A DNA stretch of 64,000 bases from Lepas anatifera (Eukaryota; Arthropoda; Thecostraca; Lepadidae): NCBI GenBank assembly GCA_034440635.1, contig JAOTON010000386.1:186001-250000 (forward strand), written 5' to 3'. Made by a program: the position numbers and the translations under genes. Of the stretch, positions 55,400 through 64,000 are shown piece after piece. The notes under the pieces were generated by a model. That model searched no databases. It was given only the letters and a program-made list of their open reading frames with translations, and was not told the origin of the DNA. Within the stretch, counting starts at the first letter, position 1; each line of letters opens with the position of its first letter.

Positions 55400-56319
55400 A
55401 GAAGTGGGAGACTTCGCGTCAAACGCTTCTTAAATAAAAAATATAGGGCCCCAATTTCTTTGCATGATCTAAGGTAACGCCCGCCCTCACATGCGGGAAG
55501 GAGCGGACCAAAGTACGCAAGGAAAAGTTCTTGCAGCTAAGTACCAACATCTAACATACGTAGGGAAAATATACACAAGGGAAAACGTATACGGTATTAT
55601 TTAAGTAACTACTGTAAATTCTCCTTTTGATCGGGTTTGCACTGGGTGTAGAAGGGACTTTTATCAGTCTATAAATAATAACTGCGTCCTTTTTAACAAA
55701 TATAAACGTTAACATAAGTTAAGAAATTGAAAAATTGGACGATAGGCCAAAACTTTCTAACAGCTTAACAAATTGAATCAGTTATATAAACAACGAGGGA
55801 ATTACACTTCATATAATTAAAATAATATAGTCGACTCAAATAGGAACACCTTGCCCAACCAACCAAAAATACAAATATTATTTTTATCTGTGTCATCGTT
55901 TTTCAAACGTAAAACCAGTGAACATCGAAATATGATTTACATCTCAAACTCCATTCTTTACCAGTGTTAGAGCGACAAAAAGCAGAAATTTACATCCATC
56001 GACCTGGATAAAATGACGTTTAAAGTATACAAAGTACGTAAGGTCAAATGTTGAAGCATGTAAGGGTAAAAGTTTGTGAGATATTAAATCCAAATGCCAA
56101 AATGTATGTAACTAACATCTATTAGTTACCTGACCTTAATTAACCACTATTGTGCTCTATGTACAATTATTGTACATGGAGCACAATCGTGCCGCATTAG
56201 GCAGAAGGGTAGAACGTCCGTCATGCGATATTGCGCAGCGTAGAATGACATGATTAAAAAAAAATTGTTGATAGTTGTCATGACTGTATTAATGGTCTAT
56301 TAATACTCACTACTTGCCA
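55400..56319. other. AT-rich, no recognisable feature
   Basis: At 56150-56190 GTACAATTATTGTAC is a small palindrome flanked by TGTGCTC/GAGCACA. Otherwise nothing. Confidence 0.4.
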
Positions 56320-57364
56320 TTAACACGCACCCCGCTGGGGGGAGAAATTCGCCCTCTCTCCTGGTTTTCTCCAGATAACGCAAAAACGAAGAGACGCAGA
56401 ACAACGAAACTTACAGTACCTTAGCCCTGATTAATTTTACACATGTGACCAAATTTTTTAGGTAAGGTTCTATCAGGCCAAGGAGCTATTCAAGGTCAAG
56501 TGACCCGACCTCAAAACCTAAAATCACGAGTTTGAAGCGGCGCCCAGGGAACATCAGCGAACCGATCAGTTTGAAACTTTCACAATATGATGAGATCATT
56601 AGGGTCTACAAAATCTGCAGTCTCGGAATTTCGATATTGATGACCTAAGGTGGGGTCAATTTTTGGTCACCCCATTATGGCAATGGTGAAAAATAGAATT
56701 GGCTCATTGTCACTAAATACTGGATAGATAAAGCTGAAAATCCTCAAACCGTCTATTATTACCACGATCTTGACCATAAAGTTGAGTTTTTGAGCATCTG
56801 ACCTCTCAAAGGTCATGTCAGGTCACAGGAGCATGGAGTGATTGTTTTGCCAATAGCTTCTTACTGAATTGCGATAAAGCTCTAATTTTGCTTTCATTGT
56901 GCTTATATTGTCACGGGGAGTCTATTGATATGCAACATTACCATACCAGGTCACTCTGTGACCCTGACCTAGCTCGAGGTCAGGTCATTTTCACCATTTG
57001 ACCTAGTAAGGTCATATTATACATCATTCGATTTGCCGCGATAAGAGGAAGCCAATGATGCATAAATATTTGCTCTAGCTACCCTGAGGACAGATCTAGA
57101 GAGAGAAACGTACACTGCTCTGTTGTAAGCCTATGGAACCTTCTTTGACCTATGCTGACCTCAATTTTGACATGACAACAATTTTTCGTATAAAATCATT
57201 TCGTCTTGTCAAGAGCTTTCGAACGCCGCCCGTAATTTTTTAGCCTTCGTAGGCATTGAGATACGGAGGGGCGGGGGTGGGGGCGACAAACGCCCCCCTT
57301 AGCGGGGCGCGTCATGCCAGCAGCCAGCAGACGTCATGCCAGCGCCCCAGCGGGGCGCGTGTAA
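56320..57364 (+). mobile_element. AGGTCA-rich TTAA element, GCCCCGCTGGGG-ended family, copy 2
   Basis: Starts TTAACACGCACCCCGCTGGGG and ends AGCGGGGCGCGTGTAAG (TTAA changed to GTAA). It is the inverse of 21482-22523. The right terminus is duplicated (CGGGGCGCGTCATGCCAGC occurs and the GCGGGGCGCGT end recurs about 50 bp later). Many AGGTCA/TGACCT hexamers (GACCTCTCAAAGGTCATGTCAGGTCA). Confidence 0.75.
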
Positions 57365-57499
57365 GATCAAATAACAGCCAGAGCGGCAAAATATTTGCGA
57401 GTAGTAGCATGAGGTCTTGGACCGGACCTTAAAGGTAACTTGATGACGTAAGTTTATACAAATTGGACCCAAGTTCTCGAAACGACCCACGCGCGGATT

Positions 57500-58010
57500 T
57501 AATCGCAAGATTCTACAAGGGGAAACCCCGCGCAAAACATCCCTTGAAAAAAACATCAGGATTTCCTGATGGCCTGGGTGGTCTGATGGTTTTTGTGGAA
57601 AATTGAAACAGATCGGCAGATGGTTTCTGATGGTCTGGTGGTCCCTGATGGCTTCTGGTGGTTTCTGATGATATCTGGTGGCTTCTGATGGTTTCTGGTG
57701 GTCATTTCCTGGTGGTTTCTGGTGGCCTGATGGCTTCTGGTGGTCGAGTTCTGATGGTTTCTGTTGGTCGTTTTCTGATGGTTTCTGGTGGTCGTTTTCT
57801 GATGGTTTCTGATGGTCAATTTCTGATGGTTTCTGGTGGTAGTTTTCTGATGGTTTCTGGTGGTCGTTTTCTGATTGTTTCTGGTGGTCATTTTTGGTTG
57901 GTTTCTGGTAGTCGTTTTCTGATGGTTTCTGGTGGTCATTTTTGGTTGGTTTCTGGTAGTCGTTTTCTGATGGTTTCTGGTGGTCTTTTTCCGGTGGTAT
58001 GATGGCTTCC
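57500..58010 (-). repeat. CCACCAGAAACCATCAGAAA minisatellite, minus orientation
   Basis: On the minus strand, 24-bp-class units CGACCACCAGAAACCATCAGAAA repeat about 15 times and degrade into CAGGCCATCAGGAAATCCTGA, then a T run and AAGGGATG. The 265-codon frame (DHQKPSEN repeats) across it is a product of the 24-bp (in-frame) period; there is no independent evidence that it is a gene. Confidence 0.85.
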
Positions 58011-58555
58011 AGCATTCTGTGATTCCAGCGGTCAGCGGTTTCAAGCGAATCACTACATGTGGTCTTCCAAAGATTCCCCCTCCCCCTTCGTAACATGTAA
58101 CTCTAGGTATTAACGACAGTGTTAACGAAGTCCCGGTGAGCAGGAGTCGCGGTGAGCATTTAGGTATCTGTCGAAGACGAAAACCGCATCGATATGAACA
58201 ATATCACCAGAATGTTTATAAATCCTTTACAAACAGAGGTGTAACCAGGCTTTTCAGATCCGCTGCAAACAAAAATACAATTTTCTTAACAAAATCAAGC
58301 AGTCAAAGCAAGGAAGTCTGGGCGGGTTATTCGAATGTGGCCCGAATGGGTACTCACTCACGCCGGAGATGCGTTGCATTGCAGCAGAATAACTCGGATG
58401 TTTGATAGGGTGGCAGCTCCTCGTGTCGTATCTGCATTGTATGGTTTTACGTCCATACAAGAATATTGCAGAATAAAACACCATCAGGTTAAAACAGTAC
58501 ATACAAATTGTAAGAAAGTTCCCGCGGCAGAGAGAGAGTGGAAGAAAAACGTATG

Positions 58556-58630
58556 CAGCAAAACGGTAAAAAAACACTCACACACGGTAAAAAACACTCG
58601 CACACGGTAAAAAACACTCGCACACGGGTA
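58556..58630 (+). repeat. Short tandem repeat CGGTAAAAAACACTCGCACA
   Basis: About three and a half units of 21-22 bp. Confidence 0.85.
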
Positions 58631-58774
58631 AAAGCAGTCGGAGACAATGTGTATCGCTTATATATGGGATGATCCTCGCATTCCGATATCGACCGTCGAC
58701 CCCACCCCCGCCCCGACCAGAGGACGCAACTCACGAATAATGAGCCACATTTTCCACATCTTCCCTATTCTGTC

Positions 58775-59963
58775 TTAACCCGCGCGGGGCTGGGGGGGGT
58801 AAATTTTACCCCCTCGCGAATTTTTGCGATATCTCAAAAACGGCAGCGCGCTGCGCCGCCAAATTTTCAGTACCTTTTTTAACATAAATTTTACACATTT
58901 CTGCCAAATAAAAATAAAATCGGTTGAAAACTTTTCGAGAAATAAGCAAAAATGTGACGTCACTACAGGCGATTTTTGTACCAAAATCGCGCAATGTTTA
59001 AAGAGCTGCTGAAGCTACAGTTCTGAACCGATTTCCAATTTTCTTGCATCAAACGATAGGCATTATTGTGGTCTTTTAAATGGCTATCTCGGATTTTCAA
59101 AATTTTGGTTTTGGAAAAAAAAATAAAAAAATTTGGGAAAGTTACACAATTTTTTTTAAATTTTCAACATTTTTCAAAAACCGGAATTTATTTGGTAAAA
59201 CACCATACAGTGCATATGCATGACAAATTTTTTGTCTCTAGCTTTATAACTAGCCTGGAGAGCTGCGAAAGCTCAGCGACTCACGCTCTGATTTTTAGGG
59301 CTGATCAATACTGTCCTTATTTAGTGAATCATAGTGACCCAGGATGACCCAGGATGACCTCGTACACGCTTTACACTACTTTTTTAGTGTTCCTGAGACA
59401 AAACAGGTCCAAAATCATGTGTCATTTGGCAAAAAGTATGAACTTAAAAAGTTGACCTCTGATGACCTACCTTGACCCCGGCTGTGCAAGTTGAGACCAG
59501 AGTATTTCAGATATGATTCTCTGAACATCATAGCTGAATTCTGCATGCAAAATGGCTCAAGAACATGTATCGCATGACCACATTTGGATACAAAGATATG
59601 GTGACCTTTAGTGACCTCATCTTGACCTGACCCGGTCATGCCACCAGCCTAACGGTCTCAAAGCACCTTGCTGCATTCAAGTGAAGGCTTTCCATGAAGT
59701 ATGAAGCTCATAGCTTCCATTGCCTGATCTCCGTAGCATTGCAACCTCAAAAACCACGCTTTTTACAGCTGACCTCAGTTTAACCTTGACCTTGACCTCA
59801 AACTTTAAATTAAGTACAAGTTTTTAGTTGTTCGTGATGAGATCTTTTGATTGGCGTTTGAATTTTCCAAATCGGACCATTAGTTCGGGAGATAACAGGG
59901 GGTAAAATTTACACCCCCCAGCCCCGCGCGTTCGGCTGGAGACCTCAGCCCCGCGCGGGTTAA
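58775..59963 (+). mobile_element. 1.19-kb AGGTCA-containing TTAA element, TTAACCCGCGCGGGGCTGG ends
   Basis: Starts TTAACCCGCGCGGGGCTGGG and ends CCCCGCGCGGGTTAA (59960-59963). Inside the ends GGGGGTAAATTTTACCCCC and GGGGGTAAAATTTACACCCCC mirror each other. TGACCT/AGGTCA hexamers cluster at 59340-59480 and 59600-59640. No transposase. Confidence 0.8.
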
Positions 59964-60052
59964 GTCCTACCTTACATTGTTAACCAATGCAACGCAGTTC
60001 GGTCAGGGCCTACTATTAGCGATGCACCCAACAGTAAATATCCTCATAACTT

Positions 60053-60360
60053 ACGGACTCCTCGTAGTCCTCGTCACAGTATGACCACTCCACCTCGACC
60101 AGTTCCCTTCTGCGACTGACTGCCCCGGCATCCACAACGGAATGCGGCCATACAAAAGACAGCCGTCCCCGCGCAACCGCCCGAGGCGCTGTCGGGCGCG
60201 GAGGGGAGACGCGGCGCCGGCAGCGCGCTCCCGAGCCGCGGCGCGAGAGGGGTGGATACGCTGCAGGGCAGGGCAGAGCATAACAGCAAACTCTCTTACC
60301 TGCTCCCATAGCCATTCGCTTCTTCGTTTCTTCTTTTGAAAATACAGCATTTGGAACCAT
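60053..60360 (-). CDS. Possible exon(s) of an unidentified minus-strand gene
   Basis: A GC-rich island on the minus strand. ATGGTTCCAAATGC near 60360 starts MVPNAVFSKEETKKRMAMGA, with a donor GGAGCAG/GTAAGA. Nearer the left end, RRRELVEVEWSYCDEDYEES stops at GAGTCC/GTAAGT (60055-60054), a consensus donor. These look like real coding ends, but the sequence between them is open in three frames and GC-biased. I recognise no family and no downstream exon. Confidence 0.3.
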
Positions 60361-60419
60361 AAGTATTAGATTTATGAATATATATTACGTTTTTTTAATA
60401 CGCAAGATTGGACAGACGG

Positions 60420-60760
60420 GGCTACCTCACCATCAGGATGACCACCAGAAACCATCAGACCTTCAGATACTGACCACCAGGCCACCATGGTGACCATCAG
60501 ACCATCAAACATTGACCACCAGAAACCGCCAGACCATCAGACACTGACCACCAGACCAGCAGGAATCACCACCAGAAGCCACCAGGCAGACCACCAGACC
60601 ATCAGGATGACCACCAGAAACCACCAGGCAGACCACCAGACCATCAGGATGACCACCAGAAACCATCAGAGTGACCACCAGAAACCATCAGAAACCACCA
60701 GAAACCACCAGACCACCAGGAAAATCCTGACGGTTTTTTTTAAAGGCATGTAAGTTCCGC
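60420..60760 (+). repeat. CCACCAGAAACCATCAGA minisatellite, plus orientation
   Basis: Irregular units GACCACCAGAAACCATCAGA and ACCACCAGACCATCAGGATG, ending CAGGAAAATCCTGACGG, a T run and AAAGGCATG. This is the same unit-plus-tail structure as the minus-strand block at 57500-58010, in inverted orientation. Confidence 0.8.
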
Positions 60761-60835
60761 GCACCGGGAGTGAATGATTAACTACCCCTGTCAAGTGTTA
60801 AAAAGGAAGTGCAAAAAATTAAGTTCTAGGACTAA

Positions 60836-60927
60836 TAAAATACCGATGAATCGGTTTCTCGACATGCTCTATCACATGGCTATCTTCAGTTAAAATCCCA
60901 TTATGAAGGTGCGACATTCCCTTTAAT
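60836..60927 (+). mobile_element. Fragment of a TTAA MITE right end
   Basis: CATGGCTATCTTCAGTTAAAATCCCATTATGAAGGTGCGACATTCCCTTTAA is the inverse of a left end of the AGGGAATGTGGCACC group, closest to the diverged copy at 42216-42628. Confidence 0.6.
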
Positions 60928-60984
60928 AATAGCGATAGTGGAAGAGCGGAATAACATCGCGGTCTTCCAATTTTCACAAAGTAG

Positions 60985-61103
60985 CGCTGATAGCGGCATC
61001 AGCTTGCTAGTGTCGCGACTTATGCTATCTTAAACTTTTTTTAGGTCAGGTCACTTGACCTGTAATGGTGACGCTGATAGCGGCATCAGCTTGCCAGTGT
61101 CGC
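60985..61103 (+). repeat. ~33-bp direct repeats flanking a fragment of a TTAA element
   Basis: CGCTGATAGCGGCATCAGCTTGCYAGTGTCGC stands at 60985-61017 and 61071-61103. The ~54 bp between them (CTTATGCTATC...AGGTCAGGTCACTTGACCTGTA) matches 62345-62395 inside the TTAACACGCGC element. The unit itself contains the palindrome GCTGAT-AGCGGC-ATCAGC. Confidence 0.7.
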
Positions 61104-61715
61104 AATAGTAGCGGTTGCAAACAATTTGGTAGCCCCGCCCACCTCTGTTGTCAACACTATTCCACCGGTGGGATATCTCGCGCAATCTCAGAGACGCTAA
61201 CAGCGTTTTAGCACTGTATTAGGTCCGATCTAGAGCGAGCCCCAGCTACTTATGGCAGTAATAGATTGTGGAAGTCCGATACCAAGTGGGATTTTCCTAC
61301 CATTTCCTTTCCAACCACGTGGGAGAACCATATCATTTCCCATTTCCTTACGACCATCTATACATGGAAAAGATGCTGATCCCAATAAGGATTCCCCAAT
61401 TATTTCCTGAGCATATATAACATTTCCAGAGCTCATCGCATCTTCTAAAAGAGAAACATATTCGTTAACCTATGTTTCGAACGTTTTAAGTCCAAAACGT
61501 AATTCTGCACAGTCAACGGCAACAACAACATGACACTGGAAGCTTTGCCGTTCGCAGCTGGCCCGTTCCAAAAATTATAAATTTAATAATGCGACCCAGT
61601 GGCGGATCCAGGGGGGCAAAAAAGCATTTGCCCCTCCCCCAAAATGGAAAGCTCGGGGCAAAACTGATTTTGCCCCCCAAAGCAATCGACCTCTTTTTCC
61701 CCGACTACTTTTTGG

Positions 61716-62564
61716 TTAACACGCGCATTGACGGGGGTCTGAGCCACTTTCGCTTTGACGGGGGCGGGTACCCGCCCCGCCCCCTACGATATCAAGAACC
61801 ACGGTAGGTAGCAAAAAACGGTAAACGGCGTTGGGTAGCCCATCCACTTCTCCATCGAAAATATTTGAAACATTTTTTCAAGTCACATTTAAGGTCACGA
61901 GAGGTCAAAACATGCCGTCATAAGGATAACATGTAAATTAAGTTTTTCGGTCATTACATCTAAATAAGTAAAGATAGAGCAGAACGACTTGAACTACATG
62001 AGTCCTCGCAGCAAGCCGAATCGAATGATATATAATTCGACATTGCTAGGTCAAATCAAGGATTTGACCTGACCTGAGGTCAGGTCAGGATCAAATTATA
62101 TAAAATGCATATCATTAGAAACGCAAAGCCAAGGCGAGTCTAATTCAGGTAAAATAAACGCTGTATCACCATCCGTTACTGAGTCATTCAGTAAAAACAA
62201 TGTTTCCCTTGTATTTCCAATGGAAAGGTCATGCCTCGTACCTGACCTTAGACCTCGATATCAAAAATACCGGAACATATTTTAGAGAACTCGGTGGTCC
62301 CATTATGTGATATGAGTTTCAATCGGATAAGTTCACCCTGCTCCAACTTATGCTATCATAAACTTTTTTGAGGTCAGGTCACTTGACCTGTACTGGTGAC
62401 CTGACCTGAGATGACCTAACCTTAAAGTTGTTTATAGAAGTTGTAAAAATGATGAGGGAAAATGTGTGCTAAGTACGGCAGCGCGTAGCGCCGCCGTTTT
62501 TTCTGCTCTCTCCGAAAAATCCCAGGGGCGGCGGGTAACCGCCCCCCATCAATGCGCGTGTTAA
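61716..62564 (+). mobile_element. 849-bp TTAACACGCGCATTGACGG element nested in the hAT-like MITE
   Basis: Inverted ends TTAACACGCGCATTGACGGG and CATCAATGCGCGTGTTAA, TTAA at both sides. AGGTCA/TGACCT hexamers are dense (GACCTGAGGTCAGGTCAGG; CAGGTCACTTGACCTGTACTGGTGACCTGACC). Matches the host part of 15936-17155. Confidence 0.85.
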
Positions 62565-63018
62565 AGGGAATGTGGCACCTTCACAACGTGATTTTAACTG
62601 AGATAGCCAAGTTGTAAAGCAGGTCGGAAAACCCGGTACTCCATATTTCATTTGTCTCGGAACTCGATATTTTCGTAGAAAAAAGCTAAAACCTACCTGA
62701 CACCAGCCCCCCTCAGCCCCCCGTCGCCGGCGGCCATTGTTGTGAGCTACTGGTGTGACGACATATGCTGACGTCACGATGAGCATCAGCCAATTGAATC
62801 CCTTGAAGCGTTTCAAGTATGGTAGTGGTTGCCAGATCGTGACATCATCCACAGGCTGATATTTATTTCTTTTTCTAGAGGAGTATTTTTAAAAACCAAA
62901 TATTGAGCTCATTGTACATTTTTGAGAGAAATCGTGAGTGGTTTCATTATTTTTTACTAAAAGTACGCCTAATAACACTAAGTTCCAGGATTCGACCAAG
63001 GTGCCACATTCCCTTTAA
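62561..63018 (+). mobile_element. TTAA MITE, AGGGAATGTGGCACC family, nested and abutting its neighbour
   Basis: 458 bp from TTAAAGGGAATGTGGCACC to GGTGCCACATTCCCTTTAA. It shares the TTAA at 62561-62564 with the preceding element, so one inserted into the terminal TTAA of the other. Confidence 0.88.
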
Positions 63019-63278
63019 TAATCAATATGTAGGTGTTTTAACTCTCAACTTCAAACAGAACCAGTTAAGTTTAGTGTAAATATTGGGCCTGGGATAGGAA
63101 AAAATTATCTTGAGCCCACATTTTCCACCCTGTGATGTCTTTTCTCTTTTTTCCTCAAATACCAAAAATTTTACCAGCGAATCTGTAGTGCAAATTTGCA
63201 CTTCGGGACGTTTTTTTGCTTTTCAACTTTCGTTTGCCCCTCCCAAACCGACCGGCTAGATCCGCCACTGATGCGACC

Positions 63279-63840
63279 AGTGAAATTTCAACTTAAATAG
63301 GCAAAGTGGCTCACCACAATATCATAAGGTATCTAAATAGAAGCCACTGCACTGGCGCTGCAAGGAAAGCAACACTGAAAATGTAAAAATGCCGAAAGAG
63401 GACGTTGAATGCTCTTTCCTCGGTTATTCACCGGGAAGGATGGTCAAGAGATGAAGCTCAAGTCAAGTAAACGGTTCCAAAAATAGGCGAGTAAAAATTA
63501 TTATTCAAGGCAGGTACAAAGGTTTTTTGAGCAGGGCCCACGTCGAGCATATTTTTTCCTTATTCATATCGGGCAATGAGAAGTGAGCGAATATGCAGAA
63601 ATCAGCATTACGCACATACATTCAACATTACATGTAAGCTCTCATCAAATAATAAAGCAAATTGAAAATACATAATTTATTGATAAATGGGTTTTCGGAG
63701 TGCCTCTTCACTGTTAGCGCTCTCAGCTAGTATGGTTGAGTAATTAACGGCCGAGCTAGGCCGGGTTAATTTTTCTAATAAATCGAATAAAAGCCCAGTG
63801 TATTTGGATGTGTACTATCAAGAAAGTCCTTGTATTTGGC
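63279..63840. other. AT-rich, no recognisable feature
   Basis: No supported gene or repeat. Confidence 0.4.
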
Positions 63841-63841
63841 A

Positions 63842-64000
63842 TGGGCGGATCCAGGATTTTCTCAAGGAGGGGGCGAATTCAATATTTGGGGGCCCGTTGT
63901 TTGAGGAGGGGCCCTGCGACCTGGGGGCCGGGAAAAACGTAAACTGTGATGGAAATCAGCGTTTAAAAAATATTGGCACCAGATTGGCTCAGGGGCACCA
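63842..64000 (+). mobile_element. Start of another G-rich element, cut by the window end
   Basis: GGGCGGATCCAGGATTTTCTC resembles the GGCGGATCCAGG ends above. It is followed by GGGGCCCG phrases and AGATTGGCTCAGGGGCACCA, as in the arrays at 800-1401. Right end outside the window. Confidence 0.5.

Larger units (their letters stand above)
61597..63270 (-). mobile_element. hAT-like MITE, CAGTGGCGGATCTAGCC family, copy 4, split by two TTAA elements
   Basis: Ends CAGTGGCGGATCCAGGGG (61597) and GGCTAGATCCGCCACTG (63270) with a perfect 8-bp duplication ATGCGACC (61589-61596, 63271-63278). The family interior runs to 61715, is interrupted until 63018, and resumes with TTTTAACTCTCAACTTCAAACAGAA. Confidence 0.9.

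Noticed and set aside
57299..58096. 265-codon minus-strand frame with DHQKPSEN repeats
   Set aside because: The 24-bp unit keeps the frame open by itself. The matching array at 60420-60760 lacks a comparable frame, and the ends of the frame read through a TTAA element.

Overview
This is a window of a repeat-laden metazoan nuclear genome. The genes have short exons with GT-AG introns and long introns. The DNA is full of microsatellites, non-LTR retrotransposon remains and many small non-autonomous DNA transposons. The two clearly recognised genes (ANP32 and UTP23) are pan-eukaryotic or pan-metazoan, so they do not fix the taxon. A protostome is likely and an arthropod (perhaps a crustacean) is possible, but that is inference only.

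Genes. (1) 7880-9626 (+): three phase-matched exons of an incomplete gene. It has an Arg/Gly-rich segment and then a helical, Cys-containing segment whose last three cysteines are spaced C-x12-C-x8-C, reminiscent of odorant-binding proteins. (2) 19781-42798 (+): a complete seven-exon ANP32 gene of 257 codons, with leucine-rich repeats, an acidic tail and a basic KKRK motif. Its first intron is 14.6 kb and filled with transposons. (3) 45253-50938 (-): a five-exon UTP23 gene (SSU processome), tail to tail with ANP32. A 55-bp minisatellite of about 22 units runs from the end of UTP23 exon 4 into intron 4. Every unit carries a copy of the exon 4 coding tail plus its 5' splice site. Weaker items are a decayed THAP zinc-finger segment (52955-53180, -), possible terminal or initial exons near 11.1 kb, 51.66 kb and 60.1 kb, and a broken LINE (25.3-28.35 kb).

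Mobile elements fall into two mechanistic classes recognisable from their target duplications. One class has 8-bp duplications and CAGTGGCG/CATAGGCGG/CATTGGCGG-type ends, as in hAT elements; several duplications are perfect. One member (1402-5156) is 3.75 kb and made almost entirely of degenerate minisatellite. The other class has TTAA at both ends, as in piggyBac-like insertion. Several TTAA families (about 0.85-1.2 kb) are packed with AGGTCA/TGACCT hexamers, the nuclear-receptor half-site. Nesting is common: at 61597-63270 an 8-bp-TSD element holds two adjacent TTAA elements; at 22526-23294 a TTAA element sits inside a relative at its internal TTAA; and the LINE is split by a 447-bp insertion whose removal restores the reading frame.

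Stretches not listed as genes or repeats (for example 1-690, 9627-11070, 32800-34400, 43400-45250 and 55400-56300) show no feature I can support.
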